From Acidovorax sp. (lineage in GTDB: Bacteria > Pseudomonadota > Gammaproteobacteria > Burkholderiales > Burkholderiaceae_C): DNA of 36,189 bases. The first letter of the stretch is position 1. Every line of letters starts with the position of its first letter. The notes beneath the pieces were generated by a model that saw only the letters and a list, made by a program, of their open reading frames with translations, did no database searches and was not told the origin of the DNA. The translations under genes were made by a program, and so were the position numbers. This document shows positions 19,839-29,072 of this stretch, one piece after another. Location of the stretch: positions 1 to 36,189 of the forward strand of contig JANJSZ010000137.1 in the NCBI GenBank assembly GCA_024711405.1, given 5' to 3'.

Positions 19839-19936
19839 TGAATCCATCCTTTGAGGAGATGGAGGAGACAATCAGTGCATTGCGGCTGTTGGTGGCCTTG
19901 GGCTACCAACCCTTTCTTCCCGAAAGGGCAACGCAT
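19807..19936 (-). ncRNA. Candidate small RNA with anti-Shine-Dalgarno motifs and intrinsic terminator
   Basis: Minus strand: -10-like TAGAAT (19943-19948), hairpins CCCTTTC-GGGAA-GAAAGGG and GTTGGT..GCC-CAA-GGC.ACCAAC, TTGTCTCCTCC, hairpin TCCATC-TCCTCAAAG-GATGGA, terminator GCCCTGGGC-CTTACC-GCCTGGGGC-T8. Confidence 0.75.
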
Positions 19937-20047
19937 GGCGCTATTCTAGCGCGTCGGGTGCTGCAATGCAGCAAAATTCACCGTATATTTTTGAAATGGC
20001 GGGCCCATTTCGTCAAAAAAGCCACGCACCAACAAGGAGTGACAGAC

Positions 20048-20497
20048 ATGGAATGCACAGTCAGCTGGACCGGCGGCGCCGGAACGCGCTCAGGGATGGG
20101 CTTTGTGGCCGAAACAGGCAGTGGCCACATCCTGGCCATGGATGGCGCGCCCGATGCGGCGAATCCGGCCAATGGCGGGCTCAACCTGGCGCCCCGGCCC
20201 ATGGAAACACTGCTGGCGGGCACCGGCGGTTGCACCGCCTACGACGTGGTGCTGATCCTCCAGCGCGGCCGCCACGATGTACGCGGCTGCAGTGTCAGGC
20301 TCACGTCGCAACGGGCCGATGTGGATCCCAAGGTGTTCACCGCCATCCACATGCAGTTCACCGTGACGGGCAAGGGCCTTGCGCCCGCCGTGGTGGAGCG
20401 CGCCATTGCCTTGAGCCACGAAAAATACTGCTCTGCCAGCATCATGCTGGGCAAGACGGCACGCATCACCACCGGGTTCGAGATCGTCGAGGTCTGA
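20048..20497 (+). CDS. OsmC family protein
   Basis: MECTVSWTGGAGTRSGMGFVAETGSGH, PMETLLAGTGGCTAYDVVLILQ, AIALSHEKYCSASIMLGKTARITTGFEI; RBS AAGGAG. Confidence 0.9.
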   Translation: MECTVSWTGGAGTRSGMGFVAETGSGHILAMDGAPDAANPANGGLNLAPRPMETLLAGTGGCTAYDVVLILQRGRHDVRGCSVRLTSQRADVDPKVFTAIHMQFTVTGKGLAPAVVERAIALSHEKYCSASIMLGKTARITTGFEIVEV

Positions 20498-20540
20498 GAT
20501 CGTGAACAGGTTCTGCGTGCGTTCCAGGGCCGCGCCTGGT

Positions 20541-21158
20541 TCAGACGTAATGCGCCGTGGTCGTCATCACCTTGGCGGCCATTTTCATCATCAGGCGGGC
20601 GGGCGCTGGCAGGGCCACGGCCCCGGCATCGTGCGCATTGGCGGCGTGGCGCTCTTCGTCGTTCTTCATGCGGCTGACCACGGCGCGTGAGGCCAGGTCC
20701 TCGGCCGGAAGCTTTTCCAGATGGCCCTGCAGGTGCTCTGCCACCTGGTTTTCGGTTTCCACCACAAAACCCAGGCTCACACGGTCGCTCACCTTGGCGG
20801 CCACCAGGCCCAGCGCGAAGGCGCCCGCAAACCACAGCGGGTTGAGCAGGCTGGGCCGTGCGCCCAGGGCATCAAGCCGCTGCTGCGTCCAGGCCAGGTG
20901 GTCGGTTTCCTCGCGGGCCGATTCGAGCAGGTGGCTGCGCAACCGGGCATCGCGCGTGACCGCTGCCTGCGCCGTGTAAAGGGCCTGGGCGCACACCTCG
21001 CCCACATGGTTCACCCGCATCAGCGCGCCCGCCAAGCGCTTTTGCGCGGGATTCAGTGCGGCTTCGGCAAAGGGCTCGGCGGGTGAGGTCTCCATGGCAT
21101 GGGGTTTGGCAAACAGGGTGCGCAGCGCGGTGTCTGCGGCGCAAAGGAATGGGTCCAT
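20541..21158 (-). CDS. coq7: 2-polyprenyl-3-methyl-6-methoxy-1,4-benzoquinone monooxygenase Coq7
   Basis: [71 protein letters not shown] di-iron ligands. Confidence 0.94.
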   Translation of the reverse strand: MDPFLCAADTALRTLFAKPHAMETSPAEPFAEAALNPAQKRLAGALMRVNHVGEVCAQALYTAQAAVTRDARLRSHLLESAREETDHLAWTQQRLDALGARPSLLNPLWFAGAFALGLVAAKVSDRVSLGFVVETENQVAEHLQGHLEKLPAEDLASRAVVSRMKNDEERHAANAHDAGAVALPAPARLMMKMAAKVMTTTAHYV

Positions 21159-21643
21159 GGCAAATCTCTTGGAAGAAAAATTGGCGGTGGCGGGTACGGA
21201 ATATGCTTTTACAAATCCACTTCCCGGTTGCGCACTGGGGGTCAATGCGACGAAGTGTTGCAACGTTCCGGGGGTGTTGCAAGGATGCCCGAGGAGAATG
21301 CGACAGTTGTTACAGACAGAAGGGGTTGTCTTGGGGTAATTGGCGATGGTTTCTGTGGTGGCTGCCGCCAATGAGGGGCTGCATGGCGACATTTTTTGTC
21401 GCTCCAGGGAGTATGGGCATGGCGCCATGTTGCGCAGGGCTTCTGCGATGAAGATGAATTGTTGCAATGCCGCAACGAAATTGACCCTGTGCGGTGATTT
21501 CCTTTGCGCAACCGCGCCCCGTCTGGTGCAATAACACCAACTTCCCCACCAGGAGGTTGGCCCGGGGAACCGGTGGGACTGTGCTGGCGCTGCGCCCCAG
21601 ACCTCCGAACCGGTGCCCATGTTTAACCTTGGAGTAACTCGCA

Positions 21644-22678
21644 ATGAAAAAATCCCTGATTGCCCTGGCTGTGCTGGCTGCTTCCGGCGCCGCAATGGCC
21701 CAATCTTCCGTGACCCTGTTCGGTATCGTTGACACGGCCGTCGGCTATGTGGACCACGCCAACGCAGCTGGCGACAGCGTGTATGGCCTGACCACCAGCG
21801 GCAATGCCACCAGCCGCATCGGCTTCCGCGGTGTGGAAGACCTGGGCGGTGGCCTGAAGGCCGGTTTCTGGCTCGAAGGCGAACTCTTCGGTGACGTCGG
21901 CAACTCTTCCGGCCTCGACTTCAAGCGCCGTTCTACCGTCAGCCTGATGGGCAACTTCGGTGAAGTCCGCCTGGGCCGTGAACTGGTTGCTGGCTACAGC
22001 AAGACCAGCAGCTACGATCTGTTCAACCAAGCCGGTATCGGCCAGTTCATGGGCTGGGGCGCCTGGGATGAAACGGTTGCCGATGCCAACGGTATCCGTA
22101 AGAACAACCTGATCAGCTACTACACCCCCAACTTCAGCGGCTTCACCGGTGGCATCAGCTACGGTTTTGACGAGCAAACCACCGGCAAGGCTGGCCGCTA
22201 CGTTGGTGGCAATGTGGCCTATGACAACGGTCCTCTGAGCGTGGCCCTGTCGTTTGACCGTGCCAACCTGACCAGCACCGTTGAGCGCGACAAGCTGACC
22301 CTGGGTGGTTCTTACAACTTTGGCGTTGCCAAGGCCATCGCCATCCTCCAGCAGACCAAGGATGACCGTGGTGCCCTGGCCGAGCGCAAGGTGAACGCAT
22401 ACGCTCTGGGCGTGTCGGCTCCTGTGGGCGCTGGTGAAGTCAAGCTGCAATACGCTCTGTACGACCAGAAGGCCATCGACTCCAAGGCCCACCAGATCAG
22501 CCTGGGCTATGTCCACAACCTGTCCAAGCGCACGGCTGTGTACGGCACGGTGGCATTCATGGACAACAAGGATGTTTCCAACATGGGCCTGTCTGTCAAG
22601 GGTCTGAGCAACGCCGGAGCCCCTGGCGCTGGCGAAAGCCAGACCGGCGTGCAAGTCGGTATCCGCCACGCTTTCTGA
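21644..22678 (+). CDS. Gram-negative porin (copy 1)
   Basis: [43 protein letters not shown]..., C-terminal VGIRHAF beta-barrel signature. Confidence 0.95.
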   Translation: MKKSLIALAVLAASGAAMAQSSVTLFGIVDTAVGYVDHANAAGDSVYGLTTSGNATSRIGFRGVEDLGGGLKAGFWLEGELFGDVGNSSGLDFKRRSTVSLMGNFGEVRLGRELVAGYSKTSSYDLFNQAGIGQFMGWGAWDETVADANGIRKNNLISYYTPNFSGFTGGISYGFDEQTTGKAGRYVGGNVAYDNGPLSVALSFDRANLTSTVERDKLTLGGSYNFGVAKAIAILQQTKDDRGALAERKVNAYALGVSAPVGAGEVKLQYALYDQKAIDSKAHQISLGYVHNLSKRTAVYGTVAFMDNKDVSNMGLSVKGLSNAGAPGAGESQTGVQVGIRHAF

Positions 22679-22719
22679 TGAGTTGCTGGCCTTGCGCCAG
22701 CATTCACGAAGCTGATAAA

Positions 22720-22749
22720 GCCACTCGTCGCAAGACGGGTGGCTTTTTT
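22720..22749 (+). terminator. Rho-independent terminator after porin copy 1
   Basis: GCCACTCGTC-GCAA-GACGGGTGGC-TTTTTT. Confidence 0.92.
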
Positions 22750-22753
22750 CATG

Positions 22754-23130
22754 GTGCGCCCAGCATGGGCGCACACCTGTGGGTGCAAGTGCCGCTGGGA
22801 GCTGGGCACGGTGAGTGACCTGAAGCGCAACTGCGTGAGGGCGACCGAGCATTGTGAACGCGAATGCGAGCGCAATCGGGGCAGGCACAGCGCGGGGTGA
22901 GGCGGTGTGCCCCAGCCAGTGACGAAGCCTGCGGTCCGCTCCATGAACACCGGGGCACGGGGTCGGCAAAGTGGATCGCAGGCACAGGCCGCTTGCAGGG
23001 GGTGGTGCTGACGAGATAGAGCCTGTTACAGCATGGATGCGGGGCAAGGCCAACAAAGTCGCAGCCGGGGTGGACGGTCCCGACATCGAGCAAACGGCCC
23101 AAGTCATCATCGCCCCGGTGCTGTTGGCCG
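22754..23130 (+). pseudogene. Decayed group II intron: 5' ribozyme-like segment plus RT/maturase N-terminal remnant
   Basis: Starts GTGCGCCCAGCATGGGCGC...GGTGCAAGT (GUGYG 5' end); reading frame WMRGKANKVAAGVDGPDIEQTAQ resembles the RT N-terminal 'A/VRANKGAAGVDGxxIEQT' region; no intact RT follows. Confidence 0.72.
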
Positions 23131-23753
23131 GACGCCATGTGTGGGGCTGGGGGATGTGGTTTGGACTGGCGCAAACACCAAGTTGCGTCTTCTTTGGTGG
23201 GCTGCGCGGTAGGAAAGTCGATCGGTTGATGGGTGATCGTCGGAAATTCAGGACATTTTGTTTCATTTTTGAGACAGTGTTTTGTTTTTGCCCTGAGAAT
23301 TTTGGTGTTGTGTTGCGTTCACTGAACACTTGTTTGAATCAATCGCAACAGAAAAATGATGAAAACAATTGGGTGACACAAGAGTAAAAAGTGTATTTTG
23401 TGTTGAAAAAACAACTGAATTCATGGTTTTTTTTGCATTTTTCATGGCCCTGTCGTTCATTTTTTTGCGCGACACGATTTTTGGTGTTGCGCAATGGGAA
23501 AAGGGGAAACGGGTAAACCCGAATAGGTGCCAGCAAGGGGTCATTGGTTGAATAGAGGCATTGCTTCGGTCCCGAGAGGCAGACGCCAATGCTCACTTTT
23601 CTGGTGGGGAAGTCTGCGAGAAGTTTGTTTTTCGGGGTTCTGAGGCAATAGCGTCCATCAAGGAACCTGTTTCCTGGAGCGGCTGGGTTGGGGTAAGGCG
23701 GTACCCGGGCCCAACCAAAACGAAGTCCCCTGTTCAATTCTGGAGTGTTCTCA

Positions 23754-24815
23754 ATGAAAAAATCCCTGATCGCCCTTGCCGTGCTGGCAGCCTCTGGTGC
23801 CGCAATGGCCCAGTCTTCCGTGACCCTGTTCGGTATCGTTGACACGGCCGTCGGCTACGTGGACCACGCCAATGCAGCTGGCGACAGCGTGTACGGCCTG
23901 ACCACCAGCGGCAACGCCACCAGCCGCCTCGGCTTCCGTGGCGTGGAAGACCTGGGCGGTGGCCTGAAGGCCGGTTTCTGGCTCGAAGGCGAAATCACCG
24001 GTGACAACGGCAATGCTGCTGGCTTCAACTTCCAGCGCCGTTCCACGGTAAGCCTGATGGGCGGTTTCGGTGAAGTCCGCATGGGTCGTGAACTGACCCC
24101 CGGCTACAGCAAGACCGCCCTTTATGACCTGTTCGGCCAAGTCGGTGTCGGTCACTTCATGGGCTGGACCGGCAACTGGTACGGCACGGGTGGTGACTCC
24201 GGCAACGGCGTTCGTTCGAACAACATGATCAGCTACTACACCCCCAACTTCAGTGGTTTCACCGCTGGTCTGGGTTATGGCTTTGACGAGCAGACGACTG
24301 GCAAGGGTGGCCGTTACATTGGTGGTTACGTTGCCTATGACAACGGCCCTCTGAGCGTGGCTGCGTCGTACGACGAGCGCAGTGTGGGTGCTGTTACGAG
24401 CCCCGCCCCGATTGCTGCCTTTGACCGCAATTCCCTGACTTTGGCTGGCTCATACAACCTGAAGGTTGCGAAGCTGATTGCCATCCTGCAACGCACCGAA
24501 GACGACCGTCCAGGTCTGAGTGATCGCAAGGTGAACGCATACGCTCTGGGCGTGTCGGCTCCCGTGGGCGCTGGCGAAGTCAAGCTGCAATACGCTCTGT
24601 ACGACCAGAAGGCCACCGACTCCAAGGCCCACCACATCAGCCTGGGCTATGTCCACAACCTGTCCAAGCGCACGGCTGTGTACGGCACGGTGGCATTCAT
24701 GGACAACAAGGATGCTTCCAACATGGGTCTGACTGCCAAGAACCTGAACACCGGCGGCCCCGGCGCTGGTGAAAGCCAGACCGGCGTGCAAGTCGGTATC
24801 CGCCACGCTTTCTGA
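23754..24815 (+). CDS. Gram-negative porin (copy 2, close paralogue of copy 1)
   Basis: [43 protein letters not shown] identical N-terminus; near-identical C-terminal third; differing internal segments. Confidence 0.95.
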   Translation: MKKSLIALAVLAASGAAMAQSSVTLFGIVDTAVGYVDHANAAGDSVYGLTTSGNATSRLGFRGVEDLGGGLKAGFWLEGEITGDNGNAAGFNFQRRSTVSLMGGFGEVRMGRELTPGYSKTALYDLFGQVGVGHFMGWTGNWYGTGGDSGNGVRSNNMISYYTPNFSGFTAGLGYGFDEQTTGKGGRYIGGYVAYDNGPLSVAASYDERSVGAVTSPAPIAAFDRNSLTLAGSYNLKVAKLIAILQRTEDDRPGLSDRKVNAYALGVSAPVGAGEVKLQYALYDQKATDSKAHHISLGYVHNLSKRTAVYGTVAFMDNKDASNMGLTAKNLNTGGPGAGESQTGVQVGIRHAF

Positions 24816-24856
24816 TGAATTGCTGGCCGGGTGCCAGCATTCACGAAGCTGATAAA

Positions 24857-24886
24857 GCCACCCGTCGCAAGACGGGTGGCTTTTTT
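24857..24886 (+). terminator. Rho-independent terminator after porin copy 2
   Basis: GCCACCCGTC-GCAA-GACGGGTGGC-TTTTTT, near-identical to 22720-22749. Confidence 0.92.
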
Positions 24887-25036
24887 CATGGGGGCATGTT
24901 TCTTTCTTGTGCTTTGTGAGTTACCGGCCGGTTATTGCGATCCACTTGCGCTTCTCTGCAAGTGGCCCGGCAAGCGGAGCCGCAAAGTCACCCGCGCTCG
25001 TGCCAGACCGGGGTGATACATGATTTTTAAATAAGT

Positions 25037-25048
25037 GAACGATCGTTC
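25037..25048. promoter_or_regulatory. Perfect palindrome GAACGATCGTTC upstream of third porin (TetR-type operator candidate)
   Basis: 12-bp perfect palindrome 107 bp upstream of the porin ATG. Confidence 0.5.
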
Positions 25049-25154
25049 TATTAGGGAAAGCCTGTGTAAGCATTACGCCACAAGCACTTACGAACGGGCG
25101 TGCCTTTACTACACTCAATCGGCATCCCCTCAACCACGGAAAGAGACGCGACCC

Positions 25155-26369
25155 ATGAAAAAAACCGATATCAAGAAGCTGTTCGCTTTCGGGGCCGTTG
25201 CCCTGGCTTCGAGCTTCGCTTGCGCGCAGACCGCCAGCGCCCCCGCGAGCAGCGTGCAGTTGTACGGCATCGTTGATGTGGCCTATCGCCATACCACCAA
25301 CGAAGGTCCGGCCACCGACCGAGGCCAGTCGCTGGACCAGATGATTGGTGGCGGCATGTCGCAAAGCCGCCTGGGTATCAATGTCACCGAGGATCTGGGC
25401 GGCGGATTGAAGGCGATCGCCAATCTGGAGCACCGCTTTCTCGCCGACAGCGGCACCGTGGCCGCCGCCAATTATTTCCAGCAGTCCTGGGTGGGCCTGC
25501 AGAGCAGCAGCCTGGGTCGCCTGACCGTGGGCCGCCAGTACAACATGCTGTTCGACCTGGTGACCACGACCTACGCCTCCTTTCCCTATTCGCCGTACAT
25601 GGAGGCATACAAGCCCGAATTGGGCATGTCCATGGGCTCGCGTGCCAACAACATGATCAAGTACATGGCCGAGGTCGGAGCGATCCGCGGCTCGCTGCAG
25701 TATTCTTTCGATGAAGGCAGCACGGTTGACAGGATGGGCGCGGCTGCGGTCAGCACCGGCGCCATCCGGACGGCTGGCGGTTACCTGCGTTATTCAGCCG
25801 ATGGTCTTTCTGCCGGCCTGGGCTACCTGAACACCAGATTGCCGGGCGGCACCAAGGTGGATGCCTGGACCTTGGGTGGTTCGTACCGTTCCGGCCCGCT
25901 GTATGTGAACCTGGGCTACGCGGAGAACAAGCGCAAGGGCAACTATCCGCTGAGCGTGGCCGGCGTGATCGATAGCGCCGTCCTCGGTGCCTTCTGGATG
26001 AGCCCTTCAAGTGGCGGCTTTGTGCCAGGCGCCACGGCAGACCCGAGCAGGCCCGCTACCGTGGTGGGTCTGGTCAACCACGCCAACAAGCGTGAGATGT
26101 TCAAGGTGGGCTTTGGCTACCAGATCACGCCGCAGATCAATGGGGGCGTGCATTACTACCATGCCAAGCAGTCCGGCTCGGCTTCGGGTGTTTACAACGG
26201 CAAGGCCAACTTCCTGGTGGCTGCCGTGGATTACGCATTCTCCAAGCGCACGGATGCCTATTTCGCTGTGGACCATACCCGCGTCAGCGGCGGTGACGGC
26301 ATGGCGCTGGCTGCCAACGGTGCCCGTACGCGCACAGGCGTCACCGCAGGCCTGCGCCATCGCTTCTAA
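25155..26369 (+). CDS. Gram-negative porin (third, divergent)
   Basis: MKKTDIKKLFAFGAVALASSFACAQTASAPASSVQLYGIVDVAYRH..., C-terminal GVTAGLRHRF; ATG at 25155. Confidence 0.94.
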   Translation: MKKTDIKKLFAFGAVALASSFACAQTASAPASSVQLYGIVDVAYRHTTNEGPATDRGQSLDQMIGGGMSQSRLGINVTEDLGGGLKAIANLEHRFLADSGTVAAANYFQQSWVGLQSSSLGRLTVGRQYNMLFDLVTTTYASFPYSPYMEAYKPELGMSMGSRANNMIKYMAEVGAIRGSLQYSFDEGSTVDRMGAAAVSTGAIRTAGGYLRYSADGLSAGLGYLNTRLPGGTKVDAWTLGGSYRSGPLYVNLGYAENKRKGNYPLSVAGVIDSAVLGAFWMSPSSGGFVPGATADPSRPATVVGLVNHANKREMFKVGFGYQITPQINGGVHYYHAKQSGSASGVYNGKANFLVAAVDYAFSKRTDAYFAVDHTRVSGGDGMALAANGARTRTGVTAGLRHRF

Positions 26370-26426
26370 ATCAACTGGTGGGAGAGGGGCGCTGCTCTGG
26401 TGACAGGGCAGCGCTGGTTTCCAAGG

Positions 26427-26470
26427 AAAAACCGGGTCGCTCGCCAGAGCGACCCGGTTTTCTTCTTTTT
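26427..26470 (+). terminator. Rho-independent terminator after third porin
   Basis: AAAAACCGGGTCGCTC-GCCA-GAGCGACCCGGTTTTCTTCTTTTT. Confidence 0.9.
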
Positions 26471-26647
26471 GTCGCCAGCGCACGAATGGGTGCATTGCTG
26501 CGGTTGCCCGCTGCTGGGCTGCGGTGGCCTGGTGCCTGTGTGGAGGCGACGGATGCACTGGCGTTTTGTGGCGCGGAGTGATCGAAAACCATGGGTTGTT
26601 GCGAGAAACTTCCCTGTTAGCATGGTCCATCATTCTTCGCTTTTCTG

Positions 26648-27628
26648 ATGCTTGCATTTATTTTGCGTCGCCTGATCCAGGCAGTCATGGTGATGGTCAC
26701 CGTGGCCTTCATTGCCTTCATGCTGTTTCAGTATGTGGGCGATCCGGTGGTGTTTCTGCTGGGTCAGGATGCCACGCCTGAGCAGATTCGCAGCCTGCGC
26801 GCCGACCTGGGGCTCGACAAGCCCTTCTTCGTGCAGTTCTGGCATTTTCTGGTGAATGCCGCGCAGGGCGAGTTTGGCCTGAGCCTGCGCCAGGGTGCCA
26901 AGGTTTCGCGCCTCATGGCCGAGCGCTTCCCGGCTACGCTGGAGCTGGCCCTGGTGGCCGCCGCCCTGGCCCTGCTGGTGGGGGTCCCCATGGGGGTGTA
27001 TGCGGCGCTCCAGCGCGGCACGTTCATCAGCCAGGCGTTCATGACCTTGTCATTGCTGGGCGTGTCGCTGCCCACATTTCTCATTGGCATCCTGCTGATT
27101 CTGGTGTTTGCGGTGACGCTGGGCTGGTTTCCGAGCTTTGGCCGCGGCGAGGTGGTGCACATCGGGTGGTGGACCTCGGGGCTTTTGACGGCCAAGGGCT
27201 GGCACCACATCACGCTGCCGGCCATCACGCTGGCGATTTTCCAGCTCACGCTCATCATGCGGCTGGTGCGCGCCGAGATGCTGGAGGTGCTGCGCACCGA
27301 CTACATCAAGTTTGCCCGCGCGCGCGGCCTGTCCAGCCGCGCCATCCATTTTGGCCATGCGCTCAAGAACACGCTGGTGCCGGTAATGACGATCACCGGG
27401 CTGCAGCTGGGCGGGTTGATTGCCTTTGCCATCATCACCGAAACGGTGTTCCAGTGGCCAGGCATGGGGCTGCTGTTCATCCAGGCCGTGACGTTTGCCG
27501 ACATCCCGGTGATGGCCGCCTATCTGTGCCTGATTGCGCTGATTTTTGTGGTGATCAACTTGGTGGTGGATCTGCTGTATTTTGTGGTCGATCCGCGCCT
27601 GCGCGTGGGCCATGCCGGAGGACACTGA
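26648..27628 (+). CDS. Peptide/opine-type ABC transporter permease (DppB/OppB family)
   Basis: MLAFILRRLIQAVMVMVTVAFIAFMLFQYVGDPV, DLGLDKPFFVQFWHFL, RTDYIKFARARGLSSRAIHFGHALKNTLVPVMTITGLQLG. Confidence 0.95.
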   Translation: MLAFILRRLIQAVMVMVTVAFIAFMLFQYVGDPVVFLLGQDATPEQIRSLRADLGLDKPFFVQFWHFLVNAAQGEFGLSLRQGAKVSRLMAERFPATLELALVAAALALLVGVPMGVYAALQRGTFISQAFMTLSLLGVSLPTFLIGILLILVFAVTLGWFPSFGRGEVVHIGWWTSGLLTAKGWHHITLPAITLAIFQLTLIMRLVRAEMLEVLRTDYIKFARARGLSSRAIHFGHALKNTLVPVMTITGLQLGGLIAFAIITETVFQWPGMGLLFIQAVTFADIPVMAAYLCLIALIFVVINLVVDLLYFVVDPRLRVGHAGGH

Positions 27629-28845
27629 TGCACAACCCCCGCTGGAAAGTTGGCGGCCGCGCCTTTGCCCATATTGCGCAATACCACCCCGAACTGACGG
27701 CCCTTCGCCGTGACCTGCATGCCCACCCCGAGCTGGGTTTTGAAGAGGTGTACACGGGGCGGCGCGTGAAAGAGGCGCTGCAGCTGTGCGGCGTGGATGA
27801 AATCCACGAGGGCATTGGCCGCACGGGCCTGGTGGCTGTGGTGCGGGGCCGCAGCCAATCGAGCGGCAGCATGGTGGGCCTGCGCGCCGACATGGACGCA
27901 CTGCCGATTACCGAGCACAACGATTTTTCCTGGAAATCGTGCAAGCAGGGCCTCATGCATGGCTGCGGGCACGACGGCCATACCGCCATGCTGGTGGGTG
28001 CCGCCCGCTACCTGGCCGAAACCCGCAATTTTGACGGTACCGCCGTGCTGATCTTCCAGCCTGGCGAAGAGGGCTTTGCCGGCGCCCGCGTGATGATGGA
28101 AGACGGCTTGTTCGACCGGTTCCCGGTGCAATCCGTTTTTGCCATGCACAACTGGCCGGCCATGAAGCCGGGCACCGTGGGCATCAATCCGGGGCCCATG
28201 ATGGCGGCGGCAGACCGCATCACCATCGAGATCACCGGCCGCGGCGGCCATGGCGCACATGCCTACCAGACGGTGGACGTGGTGCTGGTGGCGGCGCACA
28301 TCATCACCGCGGCGCAGAGCATTGCGTCGCGCAACGTGCGGCCCATTGACAGCGCCGTGGTCAGCCTGTGCGCCATCCAGGCGGGCGACCTGGGCGCTTT
28401 CAGCGTGCTGCCGGGCAGCGCCACGCTGGTTGGCACGGTGCGCACCTTCGATCCGGCGGTGCAGGAGATAGTGGAGCAACGCCTCCAGGAGCTGTGCAGC
28501 GCCATTGCCCTGGGGTTTGGCGCTACGGCCACGCTGCACTACGAGCGCATGTACCCCGCCACCATCAACACCGAAAGCGAGGCCGTGTTTGCCGCCGACG
28601 TGGCCGAGTCGCTGGTGGGCGCCGACCATGTGGTGCGCGACCTGGAACCCAGCATGGGCGCAGAAGATTTTTCGTTCATGCTGCAGACCAGACCCGGCGC
28701 CTACCTGCGCCTGGGGCAGGGCACGGGCGCCAGTGGCAGCGCGCTGCACAACAGCCGCTACGACTTCAACGACGAGGTTCTGCCACTGGGGTCGGCCTTG
28801 CATGCCAGCCTGATCGAGCAGGCCATGCCTTTGCAGGCACCCTGA
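27628..28845 (+). CDS. M20 family metallopeptidase/amidohydrolase (hippurate hydrolase-like)
   Basis: LRRDLHAHPELGFEE, GLRADMDALPI, MHGCGHDGHTAMLVGAA, FQPGEEGFAGARVMMEDGLF, GAEDFSFMLQTRPGAYLRLG; ATGA overlap with upstream permease. Confidence 0.94.
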   Translation: MHNPRWKVGGRAFAHIAQYHPELTALRRDLHAHPELGFEEVYTGRRVKEALQLCGVDEIHEGIGRTGLVAVVRGRSQSSGSMVGLRADMDALPITEHNDFSWKSCKQGLMHGCGHDGHTAMLVGAARYLAETRNFDGTAVLIFQPGEEGFAGARVMMEDGLFDRFPVQSVFAMHNWPAMKPGTVGINPGPMMAAADRITIEITGRGGHGAHAYQTVDVVLVAAHIITAAQSIASRNVRPIDSAVVSLCAIQAGDLGAFSVLPGSATLVGTVRTFDPAVQEIVEQRLQELCSAIALGFGATATLHYERMYPATINTESEAVFAADVAESLVGADHVVRDLEPSMGAEDFSFMLQTRPGAYLRLGQGTGASGSALHNSRYDFNDEVLPLGSALHASLIEQAMPLQAP

Positions 28846-28879
28846 GCGGTTGAGAGCCTTTTGCCTATGCCCGCCTTGC

Positions 28880-28975
28880 ACGCCAAAACCCCCTGCTCGT
28901 CGTTGCAAATGCGCGCCATAGCCGGCGCTATGGCTGTGCTTCTGCAGCCCAGGATCAGCGGCGTTTTGACGCGCC
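28880..28975. repeat. Imperfect palindromic element with CCATAGC-CGGC-GCTATGG core
   Basis: Core hairpin at 28916-28933; outer arms CGCCAAAACCCCCTGCTC ... GATCAGCGGCGTTTTGACGCG. Confidence 0.6.
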
Positions 28976-29072
28976 TTTCGGGCACGGGCAAAAAACTCTC
29001 AGCCTCTGATTCCCCGCTGCGTTCCGGTTGACCGCCTGAGTTCTTGTTCCCGTCCATCCACAGGAGATTCGC

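Noticed and set aside
21623-23329. 568-aa minus-strand ORF opposite porin copy 1 and the intron remnant
   Set aside because: Antisense of a strongly supported porin; no domain recognised.
24944-24967. CCACTTGC-GCTTCTCT-GCAAGTGG hairpin as a terminator
   Set aside because: No T tract; the porin already has a strong terminator at 24857-24886. Function unknown.
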